A DNA stretch of 64,000 bases, taken from the NCBI GenBank assembly GCA_947259215.1, contig CAMYLJ010000001.1, positions 148,505-212,504 of the forward strand, read 5' to 3'. The notes beneath the pieces were generated by a model, which saw nothing but the letters and a program-made list of their open reading frames with translations, had not been told where the DNA came from and searched no databases. Below are positions 17,595-25,622 of this stretch, one piece after another. Both the position numbers and the translations under genes were made by a program. How positions within the stretch are numbered: the first letter of the stretch is position 1; every line of letters starts with the position of its first letter. This DNA is from an uncultured delta proteobacterium. Its GTDB lineage: Bacteria; Myxococcota_A; UBA9160; JAFDET01.

Positions 17595-18344
17595 CTACTC
17601 CTTCTGCTTGCGGGACGCCGCGCGCGTGCGCCGCGGCGGCTCGCCGATCTGGTGGAAGAACCAGGCGAGCGACTGCCTGCCGCCCTCCTTCGTCATCAGT
17701 CCGCGCTTCACGGTGTCGCGCGCGTCCACGAGGCCCAGGGCCACGGCGCACCACACCTGGGCATCGGCCGTGTAGCGGACGTCCGCGCCGGGGACGAAGC
17801 CGGCCTCGACCGTGGCTTCGCCGTCCCGCACGCGCACACTCCAGACGCCGCCCCCGTCCCCGGTCAGACGCAGCTCGAAGGTCACGTCGCCGGGGGGCCG
17901 GTCGTCGCGCAGCAGGAAGGGCAGCGACTCCACAATGGACTGGGCCGAGGTGTCGGTGAAGCGGTCGCCGCCCACCTGGCGCGCCTCGACGGCGTAGAAG
18001 ACCCACCAGCGCGCGATGGCGGCCACGATGGGCTCGAGGGTCCGGCCCATCTCGGTGAGGGCGTAGGCCGAGCGCGAGCCCTGCTTGACGGGCTCCACGA
18101 AGCCTTTGTCGCCGAGCTGGCGCAGCCTGTTGGAGAGCACCCGGGGCGCGATCCCGGTGCGCTGGCGCAGCTCCTGGAAGCCCAGGGGCCCCATCAGCAG
18201 GTGGCGCACCAGCACCAGGGTCCAGCGCTCCCCGATCAGATCCAGGGCACGGGCCACGGGGTCGAAGATCCCGCCCGGCTTGCGGATCGAGGCCTGGCCT
18301 GGGCCGACGCCGGAGGCGGCGCTCGAAGCGATTCGTGCGCTCAT
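17595..18344 (-). CDS. HxlR-family regulator fused to an SCP2-like domain
   Basis: The 249-residue product has an HxlR-type winged helix (about residues 25-120, with LDLIGERWTLVLVRHLLMGPLGFQEL and RVLSNRLRQLGDKGFVEP) followed by a sterol-carrier-protein-2-like lipid-binding domain (about 130-225). The SCP2 fold can bind acyl chains, so it may sense an acyl-CoA or related lipid for the two dehydrogenase genes 3 bp downstream. The domain pair is visible; the ligand is inference. The ATG at 18344 is only about two bases from the predicted transcript start, so the mRNA may be nearly leaderless. Confidence 0.88.
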   Translation of the reverse strand: MSARIASSAASGVGPGQASIRKPGGIFDPVARALDLIGERWTLVLVRHLLMGPLGFQELRQRTGIAPRVLSNRLRQLGDKGFVEPVKQGSRSAYALTEMGRTLEPIVAAIARWWVFYAVEARQVGGDRFTDTSAQSIVESLPFLLRDDRPPGDVTFELRLTGDGGGVWSVRVRDGEATVEAGFVPGADVRYTADAQVWCAVALGLVDARDTVKRGLMTKEGGRQSLAWFFHQIGEPPRRTRAASRKQKE

Positions 18345-18352
18345 GAGTTCAG

Positions 18353-18381
18353 TATCTAATGAATACTGATCCCGATGTCAA
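18353..18381 (-). promoter_or_regulatory. Sigma-70-type promoter with overlapping palindrome
   Basis: On the minus strand TTGACA (18381-18376), a 17 bp spacer and TAGATA (18358-18353) form a strong promoter for the HxlR-acyl-CoA dehydrogenase operon. An inverted repeat AGTAT-N7-ATACT (18351-18367) covers the -10 box and would be a natural operator for autoregulation. Boxes are seen directly; regulation is inference. Confidence 0.75.
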
Positions 18382-18429
18382 ATAGTGACTGAGAGTGCAC
18401 TTTCCGGAATATCCCCTGGGGAATCCCGG

Positions 18430-18990
18430 CTAGGGGAAGGAGACCTCCACGTCCCGGCGCTCCTCCTCCGCCGCCCGGAAGAGCTCTCGCGCCTCCAGCC
18501 GCATCAGGTTGGCCATGAACACGTCGGGGATCTGCTCGATCCGCACGTTGAAGACGTTCACGCTGTGGTTGTAGAACTCCCGGCGGTCCGCGATCTGCTC
18601 CTCGATGGCGGAGATGCGCTCCTGCAGCATCTGGAAGGACGTGTCGGCCTTCAGCTCCGGGTAGTTCTCGGCCACGGCAAACAGCCGCCCCAGGGCGCCA
18701 CGCATCTCGGCGTCGGCCTGGGCCTGCTGCTCGGGGCCGGACGCCCGGGCGTAGGCCGAGCGCGCCTCGGTGATGCGGGTCAGCACCTCCTTCTCGTGCT
18801 GCATGTAGCCCTTCACGGTGTTGACCAGCTTCGGCAGCTCGTCGTGGCGCTGCTTCAGCAGCACGTCGATGTTGGCCCAGGCCCGGACCACGGCGTGCTT
18901 CAGGTTGACCAGGCCGTTGTACAGCCCCACCGCGTAGAGGACGGCGCCCACGAAGGTGAACGCGAAGACCGCGAGAATGATCCAGCTCAT
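18430..18990 (-). CDS. lemA: LemA family protein
   Basis: The 186-residue product has one N-terminal membrane segment (residues 3-22), the LemA signature YNGLVNLKHAVVRAWANIDVLLKQRHDELPKLV in pieces near residues 24-57, and long helices ending with a conserved PDVFMANLMRLE. LemA proteins are membrane-anchored helical bundles of unsettled function. It is 4 bp downstream of the GIDE-like gene on the same strand, a pairing seen in several bacteria, so the two are probably cotranscribed and act together at the envelope. Confidence 0.93.
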   Translation of the reverse strand: MSWIILAVFAFTFVGAVLYAVGLYNGLVNLKHAVVRAWANIDVLLKQRHDELPKLVNTVKGYMQHEKEVLTRITEARSAYARASGPEQQAQADAEMRGALGRLFAVAENYPELKADTSFQMLQERISAIEEQIADRREFYNHSVNVFNVRIEQIPDVFMANLMRLEARELFRAAEEERRDVEVSFP

Positions 18991-18994
18991 GTCC

Positions 18995-19942
18995 CTACCC
19001 CCAGAGAATGCCCACGCGGTGCAACAGCCCGCCCAGGCAGAAGAGAGAAAGCACGGCCCCGCCGAAGACGCTCGCCCGGGCCTTCCAAAGGTGTTCCTTC
19101 ACGACGGCCTTCTCGTCGCGATCCGAGATGTAGAAGGGCGTGCCGGAGTGCTCACCCTTTCCCACCACCACGCGGTCGTCGAAGCCCGCGCGCTCCACCT
19201 CGGCGACGATCAAGCGGCGGGCCACGTCCCATTCCTCGGCCGAGACCGACCCGTCGCCGTCGCTGTCGAGATGCGCCATCGCCTCGGGATCCGCCTTCAG
19301 CGCCGCCAGCTTCTCTGCGATGCGCACGCGCCGCTCGTGAACCATGCCGCCCCGCTCCTGGGCGACCCCGAGGACGTAGACGTGCTCGCCGGGGGAGATG
19401 TGCCACTCCGTGAAGCGCAGCTTCTTGCGAAAGACGAAGAAGCTGTGGGTGTCGACCCCGCGCTCCGCGAGGAAGTTCCCCAGCGCGCCCGTGAGGTCCG
19501 GGTTGATCTCGCGGTAGTCCGGCGGCAGCTCGAGCGTGGCCTCGCGCGGGTCCACCGCCACGCGTCCGGTGTCGTCTTCCAGGTAGAAGGGCCAGGCGCT
19601 GGAGCTCCCGGAGTCCACGGTGCGCCAGCTGCGGTGCTTGTTGCCCTGGACCTCTTCCTCGATCTGGTAGCGGTAGTAGACGCAGGCGGCCCCGGTCAGC
19701 GGAGCCGTGAGCTCCGCCTTCTCGACCGCCTGGCCGTACAGCTCCACCCGGCCGAGGGCCATGGAACGGATCCGCGAAGTGGGCGTGTCCTGGATCAGGC
19801 GCATGTGACGCCAGGTGCGGAAGCCCTTGAAGAAGAAGAAGAGCCCGGCCCCGAGCCCGGCCAGCAGGTAGAAGGTGGGCCGGGCGTCACCCTCCAGGAG
19901 GGCCCCCCAGTTGGCGGCCAGCGGCAGCGCGGCGGAAGCCAT
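18995..19942 (-). CDS. GIDE-domain membrane protein with an EF-hand
   Basis: The 315-residue product has an N-terminal membrane segment (about residues 22-40), a domain similar to the GIDE/MULAN family (TGAACVYYRY, VAVDPREA, FTEWHISPGEHVYVLG) and a C-terminal membrane segment. Bacterial members lack the RING finger of eukaryotic MULAN, and none is visible here. Near residue 222 there is a canonical EF-hand loop, DSDGDGSVSAEEW, with acidic residues at positions 1, 3, 5 and 12, which suggests calcium binding. It forms a likely operon with lemA and is divergent from the RNase P RNA gene. Confidence 0.85.
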   Translation of the reverse strand: MASAALPLAANWGALLEGDARPTFYLLAGLGAGLFFFFKGFRTWRHMRLIQDTPTSRIRSMALGRVELYGQAVEKAELTAPLTGAACVYYRYQIEEEVQGNKHRSWRTVDSGSSSAWPFYLEDDTGRVAVDPREATLELPPDYREINPDLTGALGNFLAERGVDTHSFFVFRKKLRFTEWHISPGEHVYVLGVAQERGGMVHERRVRIAEKLAALKADPEAMAHLDSDGDGSVSAEEWDVARRLIVAEVERAGFDDRVVVGKGEHSGTPFYISDRDEKAVVKEHLWKARASVFGGAVLSLFCLGGLLHRVGILWG

Positions 19943-19988
19943 GGCCGAATCATCGGACGCTCGGGAAATGCCCTTGAACCCCGGGCGC

Positions 19989-20017
19989 TTGCCCCGCAGC
20001 GGCCACGGTCATACGCT
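19989..20017 (+). promoter_or_regulatory. Candidate rnpB promoter
   Basis: TTGCCC (19989-19994), a 17 bp spacer and TACGCT (20012-20017) lie just upstream of the predicted RNase P RNA 5' end at about 20024. Spacing is ideal; both boxes deviate from consensus. Confidence 0.5.
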
Positions 20018-20023
20018 TTGGAG

Positions 20024-20470
20024 TGGTCGGAGGTGGACGGAGGATCGCCGGCGGGCAAACACCGCTCGCGGGAGGAAAGTCCGGGCTCCGTTGGGCAGGG
20101 AGGTCGTTAACGACGACCCGGGGCGACCCGAGGGAAAGTGCCGCAGAAACCACACCGCCGATGGCCGTTGATCCCGGGAGGCCCTTGTGAGAGGGGGCGC
20201 CCGGAGGAGGCACAGGCAAGGGTGAAATCGTGGGGTAAGAGCCCACGCGTGACAGCCGGGTGACCGGCGGCGGGGCAAACCCCTCCCGGAGCAAGCTCGA
20301 ATAGGCGCACCGTCGAGGACGGCCCGTCCGATGCGCTCTTCGGAGCGTCGGTGCGCGGGTGAGAGTGCTCGAGCGCCGTGGCAACACGTCGCCTAGACGA
20401 ATGATCCTCGCCGGCCGCGGGGCAACCCGCGGTCGGGACAGAACCCGGCTTACAGTCCACCTCCGGCCAT
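20024..20470 (+). ncRNA. rnpB: RNase P RNA, class A
   Basis: This is the catalytic RNA that matures tRNA 5' ends. The P1 stem is formed by GGAGGTGGAC (20029-20038) with GTCCACCTCC (20455-20464), extended by weaker pairs on both sides. The conserved core blocks are present in order: GAGGAAAGTCCGGGCTCC near 20072, the GGGTGAAA region near 20220, GGTAAGAGCCCAC, CCGGAGCAAG near 20287, GAATAGG, and the 3' GACAGAACCCGGCTTA near 20437. Ends are estimated from P1 pairing and may be off by a few bases. Reading frames on the opposite strand here are spurious. Confidence 0.97.
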
Positions 20471-20488
20471 CCTTAGCAGGGCGATGCC

Positions 20489-20545
20489 CTTCGCTCGCCT
20501 GCGGCTTGCTGCGCGCACGGGCCCGGAGGGCCCGCGCTTGCGGCC
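20489..20545 (-). repeat. Dispersed palindromic repeat R2
   Basis: Read on the minus strand: GGCCGCAAGCGCGGGCCC, TCC loop, GGGCCCGTGCGCGCAGC, then GCAGGCGAGCGAAGG. It matches copy R6 inside dnaE2 most closely. The terminal GTCACGATAAATG block is missing. Lying directly after rnpB, its GC-rich hairpin could help stop transcription. Confidence 0.7.
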
Positions 20546-20628
20546 GCGGACTCGGGAGGCGACGGCGGGCCGGTCGGGGCAAGGGGCGGGCGTTCGGCGG
20601 GTCGGATCGGGTCGGTTAGGTTCGCGAG

Positions 20629-20823
20629 GTGAGCCCTGATCCGCGTACCGCGAGGGAAGACGCCAACAGTCTGCGGCGGGAGCGGCAGGCGCGGTTGCTC
20701 GGGGGCGCGGCGGCGGTGCTGATGGTGGTGCTGTTGGTGGCGACGATCCGGTGGCCGGGGCCGTTCGTGGCGGCGGCGGTGGGGTATGGCGTGTATCGGC
20801 TGGCGGGTGGGCGCGCGTTCTAG
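20629..20823 (+). CDS. Small membrane protein, unknown function
   Basis: A 64-residue frame starting with GTG. The N-terminal 25 residues are charged (PDPRTAREDANSLRRERQ); two short hydrophobic segments follow (residues 24-40 and 44-58), the second ending in a YGVYRLAGG hairpin. No family is recognised. Base composition by codon position looks coding (G/C at third positions). It lies 24 bp upstream of the pyridoxamine-oxidase-like gene and may share its transcript. Confidence 0.5.
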   Translation: MSPDPRTAREDANSLRRERQARLLGGAAAVLMVVLLVATIRWPGPFVAAAVGYGVYRLAGGRAF

Positions 20824-20847
20824 GCGGCCAGCTACCTTCGGTGCGGA

Positions 20848-21303
20848 ATGACGCTTCCGCTGCGCTCCAGTAGCGCCTGGACGGTCGAACGGGTCGAGGG
20901 GTTCCTTCACACGTCGGTAATCCCCGCTCGGCTCGCCTGCCTTGGCGGCGACGGCTTTCCGCTGCTCTGCTCGCTCTGGTACGTGTACCGGGACGGGGTT
21001 CTGTGGTGCGCCACCCACGAGAGCTCGGCGCTGGCGCGCCGGCTGGCGGCGGACGGGCGTTGCGCGTTCGAGGTGGCGCCGAACGAGCCGCCGTACCGCG
21101 GTGTGCGCGGGCAGGCTCGCGCGCAGCTGGACGCCGCGCTCGGGGCCGAGATCCTCGGCGAGCTCCTCGACCGCTACCTCGGGGGTCGCGACTCGCAGCT
21201 CGCCCGTTGGCTGCTGGGACGCTCCGCCGGCGAGCTGGCGATCCGCATCGAGCCCACCTGGGTCTCGTCCTGGGACTACACGGTGCGCATGGGAGCGTCC
21301 TAG
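20848..21303 (+). CDS. Pyridoxamine 5'-phosphate oxidase-like flavin-binding protein
   Basis: The 151-residue product has the split-barrel fold pattern of the PNPOx-like family: ARLACLGGDGFPLLCSLWYVYRDGVLWCATH, then RRLAADGRCAFEVAPNEPPYRGVRG. Members bind FMN or F420 and include many small oxidoreductases. The residues specific for pyridoxine phosphate are not evident, so this is probably a general FMN protein rather than PdxH. The C-terminal PTWVSSWDYTVRM is typical of a subgroup acting as nitroreductase-like or heme-utilisation proteins. Substrate unknown. Confidence 0.8.
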   Translation: MTLPLRSSSAWTVERVEGFLHTSVIPARLACLGGDGFPLLCSLWYVYRDGVLWCATHESSALARRLAADGRCAFEVAPNEPPYRGVRGQARAQLDAALGAEILGELLDRYLGGRDSQLARWLLGRSAGELAIRIEPTWVSSWDYTVRMGAS

Positions 21304-21356
21304 CGCCGCTTGCGTGGCGGATGCACTGAGCCATCCTGCCCCGCGGAGGGAACCCC

Positions 21357-21929
21357 ATGCGTCTCGTCGCCGCCGCCGTCGTCGCACTCCTGGCCGTGTC
21401 CTGCGCCACGCGGAAGGACAGCTACGTGGTGGAGGCCGCCGTGCGCGGGCCCTATCTCGACGCGACCTTCGCCGCGCCGAACGGCAACTGGCAGTACCTG
21501 TTCCCAAAGAGCGAAGCGTGCATGTCGATCCTCAAGCCCGAGGCGCCCGTGGTCTACACGCCCGGCGGGCTCTGGGGCAGCTTCCGCGCACCGGGGAGCG
21601 AAGCCGTGTGCGAGCCCGCCGGTGTGGGCTCGCTGCGGCGGCGGCGGAACTCGTGGCCCCGCCGCGAGGGCGAGATGGCGCCGTCGGCCCACGCCGACTG
21701 GCAGATCATCCACACGGACGCCCAGGTGCACCTGCTGCGCGGCCGCTTCCCGCTGGCGAGCCGGATCGGGATCGGGATGTCCATGGACCTGGTCGCGATG
21801 GTGGCCAACGACTCGACCTGCACCCCGATCGCCGAGGGCCGCTCCTCCCTGATGACCTTCCAGACCTCGGGGACCCGCGTCTTCCAGCTCGGCCGCTGCC
21901 CGATCCAGGCCTTCGCGCAGCCGGTCTAG
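21357..21929 (+). CDS. Hypothetical lipoprotein
   Basis: The 190-residue product begins with a lipoprotein signal (MRLVAAAVVALLAVSC; lipobox AVSC, Cys 16), so it is likely anchored to the inner or outer membrane. The mature part has segments such as NGNWQYLFPKSEACMSIL and TPGGLWGSFRAPGSEAVC and four further cysteines, which could form disulfides. No family is recognised. A good ribosome site GGAGG precedes the ATG by eight bases. Its end overlaps the end of the convergent membrane protein gene by four bases. Confidence 0.75.
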   Translation: MRLVAAAVVALLAVSCATRKDSYVVEAAVRGPYLDATFAAPNGNWQYLFPKSEACMSILKPEAPVVYTPGGLWGSFRAPGSEAVCEPAGVGSLRRRRNSWPRREGEMAPSAHADWQIIHTDAQVHLLRGRFPLASRIGIGMSMDLVAMVANDSTCTPIAEGRSSLMTFQTSGTRVFQLGRCPIQAFAQPV

Positions 21930-22657
21930 CCGGCGCGGGGCGGGGGTGGTGGCGGCACCGGCAGCAGCGGCCGCCCCAGGAACCAGCCCACCGCGTCGGC
22001 CACCAGCACGCCTCCGAGGGCGAGCAGGATGGCGGTGACGATGCGCCGCCCCCAGACCTCGAGGAAGCGGTTCAGCGCGTCGAAGATCGGCTGGCTGCGC
22101 TCCCGCAGCAGGATGCGCAGCAGCGGAACGGCGGCCAACGGGAGCAGGAAGACGGCGTTGTAGAACAGCATCGCCAGCACGCCGCCCGTCACGCTCACAT
22201 CGGCGCGCAGCACCTGGTCGACCGCCGCGAAGTAGGGCACGGCACCGGGCATTCCCACGAGCATGAGACCCGCCCCGAGCGAGAAGGCAGCCGAGGGCGA
22301 GAGGGGTTTCGCGGGCGCCCGCTCCTTCCGCTTCTCTCGAGCGACCGCGAGCTTCCAGCCGAAGGCCAGCAGCACCAGACCGATCACCCCCTGGATCCCG
22401 AGGTCGAGGGCTCCCGGCGGCGTGCTGGCCCAGCGCTGCAGATCGTCCTGGATCCGACCGAGGACCGCATCCAGACCCACGGCCAGGACGATCCCGAACG
22501 GGAAGTAGACGGCGAAGATTCCGCTGAGGAAGGCCACGCAGGAGCGCTCCCCCCCGCGCGCCCCGAGCATCGCCACCATCACGGGGATGCCCAGGGGCAG
22601 CATCGAGGTGCTGTCCACCAGCGCGATCGGGGTGAGGACGAGGAGCAGCTCCGTCAC
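21926..22657 (-). CDS. GAP/LysE-like multi-span membrane protein
   Basis: The 243-residue product has about six membrane segments and resembles the GAP (Sap, sulfolipid-addressing) family, related in fold to LysE exporters: VLTPIALVDSTSMLPLGIPVMVAMLG near the start, then GMPGAVPYFAAVDQVL. The C-terminus is a proline run. GTG 22657 is chosen because it lies eight bases after the stop of the upstream gene and starts just before the first membrane segment; the frame is open further upstream but overlaps the acetyltransferase. It may export a small molecule; the substrate is unknown. Confidence 0.75.
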   Translation of the reverse strand: MTELLLVLTPIALVDSTSMLPLGIPVMVAMLGARGGERSCVAFLSGIFAVYFPFGIVLAVGLDAVLGRIQDDLQRWASTPPGALDLGIQGVIGLVLLAFGWKLAVAREKRKERAPAKPLSPSAAFSLGAGLMLVGMPGAVPYFAAVDQVLRADVSVTGGVLAMLFYNAVFLLPLAAVPLLRILLRERSQPIFDALNRFLEVWGRRIVTAILLALGGVLVADAVGWFLGRPLLPVPPPPPPRAG

Positions 22658-22665
22658 GCCGAGCG

Positions 22666-23733
22666 TCAGGCCTTCCGGGCCACGTCGGCCGCGTAGCAGT
22701 GCAGGCGCGCGCGGCGCGCCGCGTCGTAGCCCTTCCAGCGCGCCTCGGGCAGCGCCGTGTCGGGCACGGCGCGGAAGCCGCTGCGCTCGAAGAAGGCTCC
22801 CACGCGCTCCTGGGTGGTGCAGGCGAAGACGCGCTCCAGTCCGAGCGCGCCCGCCCGTTCCAGGGCGAAGGTCACGAGGTGCCCCCCCACGCCCTCGCCG
22901 AGGAAGCGGGTCAGGGTGTAGAGCGAGGCGATCTCCCCCGTCGCGCCGTCGGGGTGGACGAGGAGCGCCCCGATCCCCGCCAGGAAGCGGTCCTCCACGA
23001 ACGCCCCGAAGGCCCCGCCCAGCACGCGGTCGAGCTCGGACTCGCTGCGCGGCGCCAGGTAGCCCTCTTCCACACCGCGCCGCACCAGATCGAGGGCCGC
23101 GCCGTAGTCGTCGATCCCGAGTCGCCGCACCGCCAGGTAGCGCTCGCGGGTGAAGAGCGTGCCCGATCCGGCGTAGGTGAAGAGCTCGTCGCCGAGTCCT
23201 TCGGCGGAGCAGACGTTGACGGCGGCGACCCCGGTCTCGAGCAGCGCCTCGATGCGCTCGAGCAGCGCCGGGCGCGGGTGTCCGGCCGCCCGCAGGCGCC
23301 GCAGTCCGTCGAGATCGACGAAGGACGCGGGCTCGCCGCCCTCCCCCGCCAGGCCGCCGGCCGGATCCAGCCACACGAACTTCCCGAGGCGCAGCCGCGC
23401 CGCCAGGTCCAGGCAGGCGGCCCCGAAGTCCCCGGACTGCGGAACCAGCGCCAGCGCGTGCCGCACCTGGAGGCCGCGCCAGATGTCGCCTTCCCGAGCC
23501 TCACCGCTCGGCAGGATCTCGAGGCCGAGGTCCCGCGCGAGCGTCGGGTCCTCGGGCAGGAGCAGGACGCGGGTCCCGTTGCCGGCCAGCTCGCGGATCA
23601 CCGCCACCAGCAAATCCGGAACCGCGACGGCCCCCTCCGGCGCCGCCAGGGCCACGGTGCGCCCACGGAACTCCTGCAGGTAGAAGCCCTTCTCGCTGAA
23701 GGGCGCCGGCGAAGGGGTGTCCCGGGTCGGCAT
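22666..23733 (-). CDS. ArgA-like amino-acid N-acetyltransferase
   Basis: The 355-residue product has a C-terminal GNAT domain (about residues 210-345: GIGALLVHPD, EIASLYTLTRFLGEGVGGHLV with the acetyl-CoA loop, FFERSGFRAV) and an N-terminal region whose layout (FSEKGFYLQEFRGRTVALA, then GLGDELFTYAGSGTLFT) parallels the amino-acid-kinase domain of N-acetylglutamate synthase ArgA. The kinase-like half is shortened and lacks recognisable ATP-site glycines, as expected for a regulatory domain. A role in the first step of arginine synthesis is likely but not certain. It is divergent from the SLC13 gene (55 bp). Confidence 0.72.
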   Translation of the reverse strand: MPTRDTPSPAPFSEKGFYLQEFRGRTVALAAPEGAVAVPDLLVAVIRELAGNGTRVLLLPEDPTLARDLGLEILPSGEAREGDIWRGLQVRHALALVPQSGDFGAACLDLAARLRLGKFVWLDPAGGLAGEGGEPASFVDLDGLRRLRAAGHPRPALLERIEALLETGVAAVNVCSAEGLGDELFTYAGSGTLFTRERYLAVRRLGIDDYGAALDLVRRGVEEGYLAPRSESELDRVLGGAFGAFVEDRFLAGIGALLVHPDGATGEIASLYTLTRFLGEGVGGHLVTFALERAGALGLERVFACTTQERVGAFFERSGFRAVPDTALPEARWKGYDAARRARLHCYAADVARKA

Positions 23734-23788
23734 GGCGGCGGAGTGTCGCCCATCTGCCGCGCGGCAGAAATCGCCGGCCGATCGCGGT

Positions 23789-25573
23789 ATGGTGCCCCCT
23801 CCCGTGGACTGGCAAGGCTGGTACACGATCGCCATCGTCGCCGGAACCCTGGCGGCGATGATTCGAGGGGTCGCCGGCCCCGATCTCATCATGATGGCGG
23901 GCCTCTTCGCCCTGGCCGCCGTCGGAATCCTGACGCCCGAAGAGACCTTCTCCGGCTTCGCCAACACCGCGCTGTGGGCCGTGGGGGTGCTCTTCATCGT
24001 CTCCGCCGGCCTGCGCGAAACGGGCTCCCTGGAGCCCATCGTGCGCGCCGTCTTCGGCCGCAATCGGGACGTGCGCGGCGGCATCGCGCGCCTGACCCCA
24101 CCCCTGGCCATCCTGTCGGCGTTCCTCAACAACGCGCCGATCGTGGCCATGATGACCCCGGCGGTGATCGACTGGTCCCGCCGCAGCGGCCTGGCGGCCA
24201 GCAAGTTCCTGATCCCGATCAGCTACGCCACCATCCTCGGCAGCACCGCCACGCTCATCGGGACCAGCGTCAACCTGACCACGGCCGCCCTGCTGCTGCA
24301 GAACGGCATGAAGCCCATGGGCTTCTTCGAGCTGCTGCCCGTCGGGCTCGTGGTGACGGGCGTCGGGCTCGCGTACCTGACCTTGGTCGGTCCGCGACTC
24401 CTTCCCGACCGCAAGGAGGCCGGCGAGGTCCTGGGCGAGCGGCGGCGCGAGTACACCACGGCGATGCAGGTGCTGCCCGAGTGCCCGCTCGTGGGCCGCA
24501 GCGTGGAGGAAGGAGGCCTGCGCGAGCTCGAAGGCCTCTTCCTGGTGGAGATCGACCGCGGCGGGCACATCATCACGCCCATCTCGCCAGATCAGCTCAT
24601 CGAAACCGGCGACCGCCTGGTCTTCGCCGGCGTGGTCTCCACCATCGTCGAGCTCCAGCGCATCCGCGGGCTGGTCCCCGTCACCGAGGAGGAAGAGCCG
24701 GCGGAGCGCGATCGGGGGCGTCGGCTCATCGAGGCGGTGGTCTCGAGCTCGTCCCCGCTGGTCCAGCGCACGATCCGGGACGCGAGCTTTCGCACCACCT
24801 ATGACGCGGCGGTCGTCGCCGTGCACCGCAATGCCGAGCGGGTGCCCGGCAAGATCGGCGAGATCCGGCTCCGGGCCGGCGACACGCTGCTTCTCCAGAC
24901 CAGCCCGGGCTTCCTGCGCGCCCACCGCAACAGCCCGGACTTCTTCCTGGTGAGCGAGGTGGACGGCCACGAGGAGCCCCGCTACGAGAAGGCGTGGATC
25001 TCGGTCGGGATCCTGCTGGCCATGGTGCTGGTGGCCGCCACGGGAATCCTGCCCATCGCCATCGCGGCGCCCCTGGCGGCGGGCGCCATGATCGCGACCC
25101 GCTGCATCACCGGCACCATCGCCCGGCGCAGCGTGGACCTGCCGGTACTGATCGTGATCGGGGCGGGGCTGGGCATCGCCCTGGCGATGGACAAGACGGG
25201 TGCCGCCGGGGCGGTGGCGCACCTGCTGGTCTCCGCGGTGGGCGACCTCGGGCCCATGGCCACCCTGATCGTGGTCTACGCGGTCACGGTCGTGCTGGCC
25301 GAGACCCTCCACCACAACGCCGCCGTGGCCATCATGTTCCCGATCGCGGTCGCCGCCGCGAACGAGGTCGGGGCCGACCCGAGAGGCTTCCTGATGGCGA
25401 TCACCGTCGGCGCGAACCTGGCCTTCGCCAACCCGGTGACGTACCAGACCCACCTGATCGTCTACGGGCCCGGCGGCTACCGATTCACGGACTTCGTGCG
25501 CATCGGCCTGCCGCTGAACGTCCTGTGCGGCGTCACCACGTTGTGGGTGGTGCCGCGGGTCTGGCCCTTCTAG
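23789..25573 (+). CDS. SLC13-family permease with two TrkA-C domains
   Basis: The 594-residue product has the DASS/SLC13 membrane architecture in two halves, with FLNNAPIVAMMTPAVIDW near residue 112 and an ETLHHNAAVAIMFPIA counterpart near residue 505. Between them are two TrkA-C (RCK-C) regulatory domains, about residues 225-295 and 310-390. Such proteins carry sulfate, dicarboxylates or related anions with sodium; the domains may sense nucleotides. The start at 23789 is chosen because upstream codons overlap the divergent acetyltransferase gene and do not resemble the family. Substrate not determinable. Confidence 0.88.
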   Translation: MVPPPVDWQGWYTIAIVAGTLAAMIRGVAGPDLIMMAGLFALAAVGILTPEETFSGFANTALWAVGVLFIVSAGLRETGSLEPIVRAVFGRNRDVRGGIARLTPPLAILSAFLNNAPIVAMMTPAVIDWSRRSGLAASKFLIPISYATILGSTATLIGTSVNLTTAALLLQNGMKPMGFFELLPVGLVVTGVGLAYLTLVGPRLLPDRKEAGEVLGERRREYTTAMQVLPECPLVGRSVEEGGLRELEGLFLVEIDRGGHIITPISPDQLIETGDRLVFAGVVSTIVELQRIRGLVPVTEEEEPAERDRGRRLIEAVVSSSSPLVQRTIRDASFRTTYDAAVVAVHRNAERVPGKIGEIRLRAGDTLLLQTSPGFLRAHRNSPDFFLVSEVDGHEEPRYEKAWISVGILLAMVLVAATGILPIAIAAPLAAGAMIATRCITGTIARRSVDLPVLIVIGAGLGIALAMDKTGAAGAVAHLLVSAVGDLGPMATLIVVYAVTVVLAETLHHNAAVAIMFPIAVAAANEVGADPRGFLMAITVGANLAFANPVTYQTHLIVYGPGGYRFTDFVRIGLPLNVLCGVTTLWVVPRVWPF

Positions 25574-25580
25574 CCGCTGA

Positions 25581-25611
25581 ACTTCGCTCGCCTCCTGCGG
25601 CTCGCTGCGCG
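25581..25611 (-). repeat. Partial palindromic repeat R3
   Basis: On the minus strand this reads GCGCAGCGAGCCGCAGGAGGCGAGCGAAGT, the right-hand part of the R family without the left hairpin. It lies in the 49 bp gap between the convergent SLC13 and RND genes. Confidence 0.5.
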
Positions 25612-25622
25612 TCGGCGACCTC

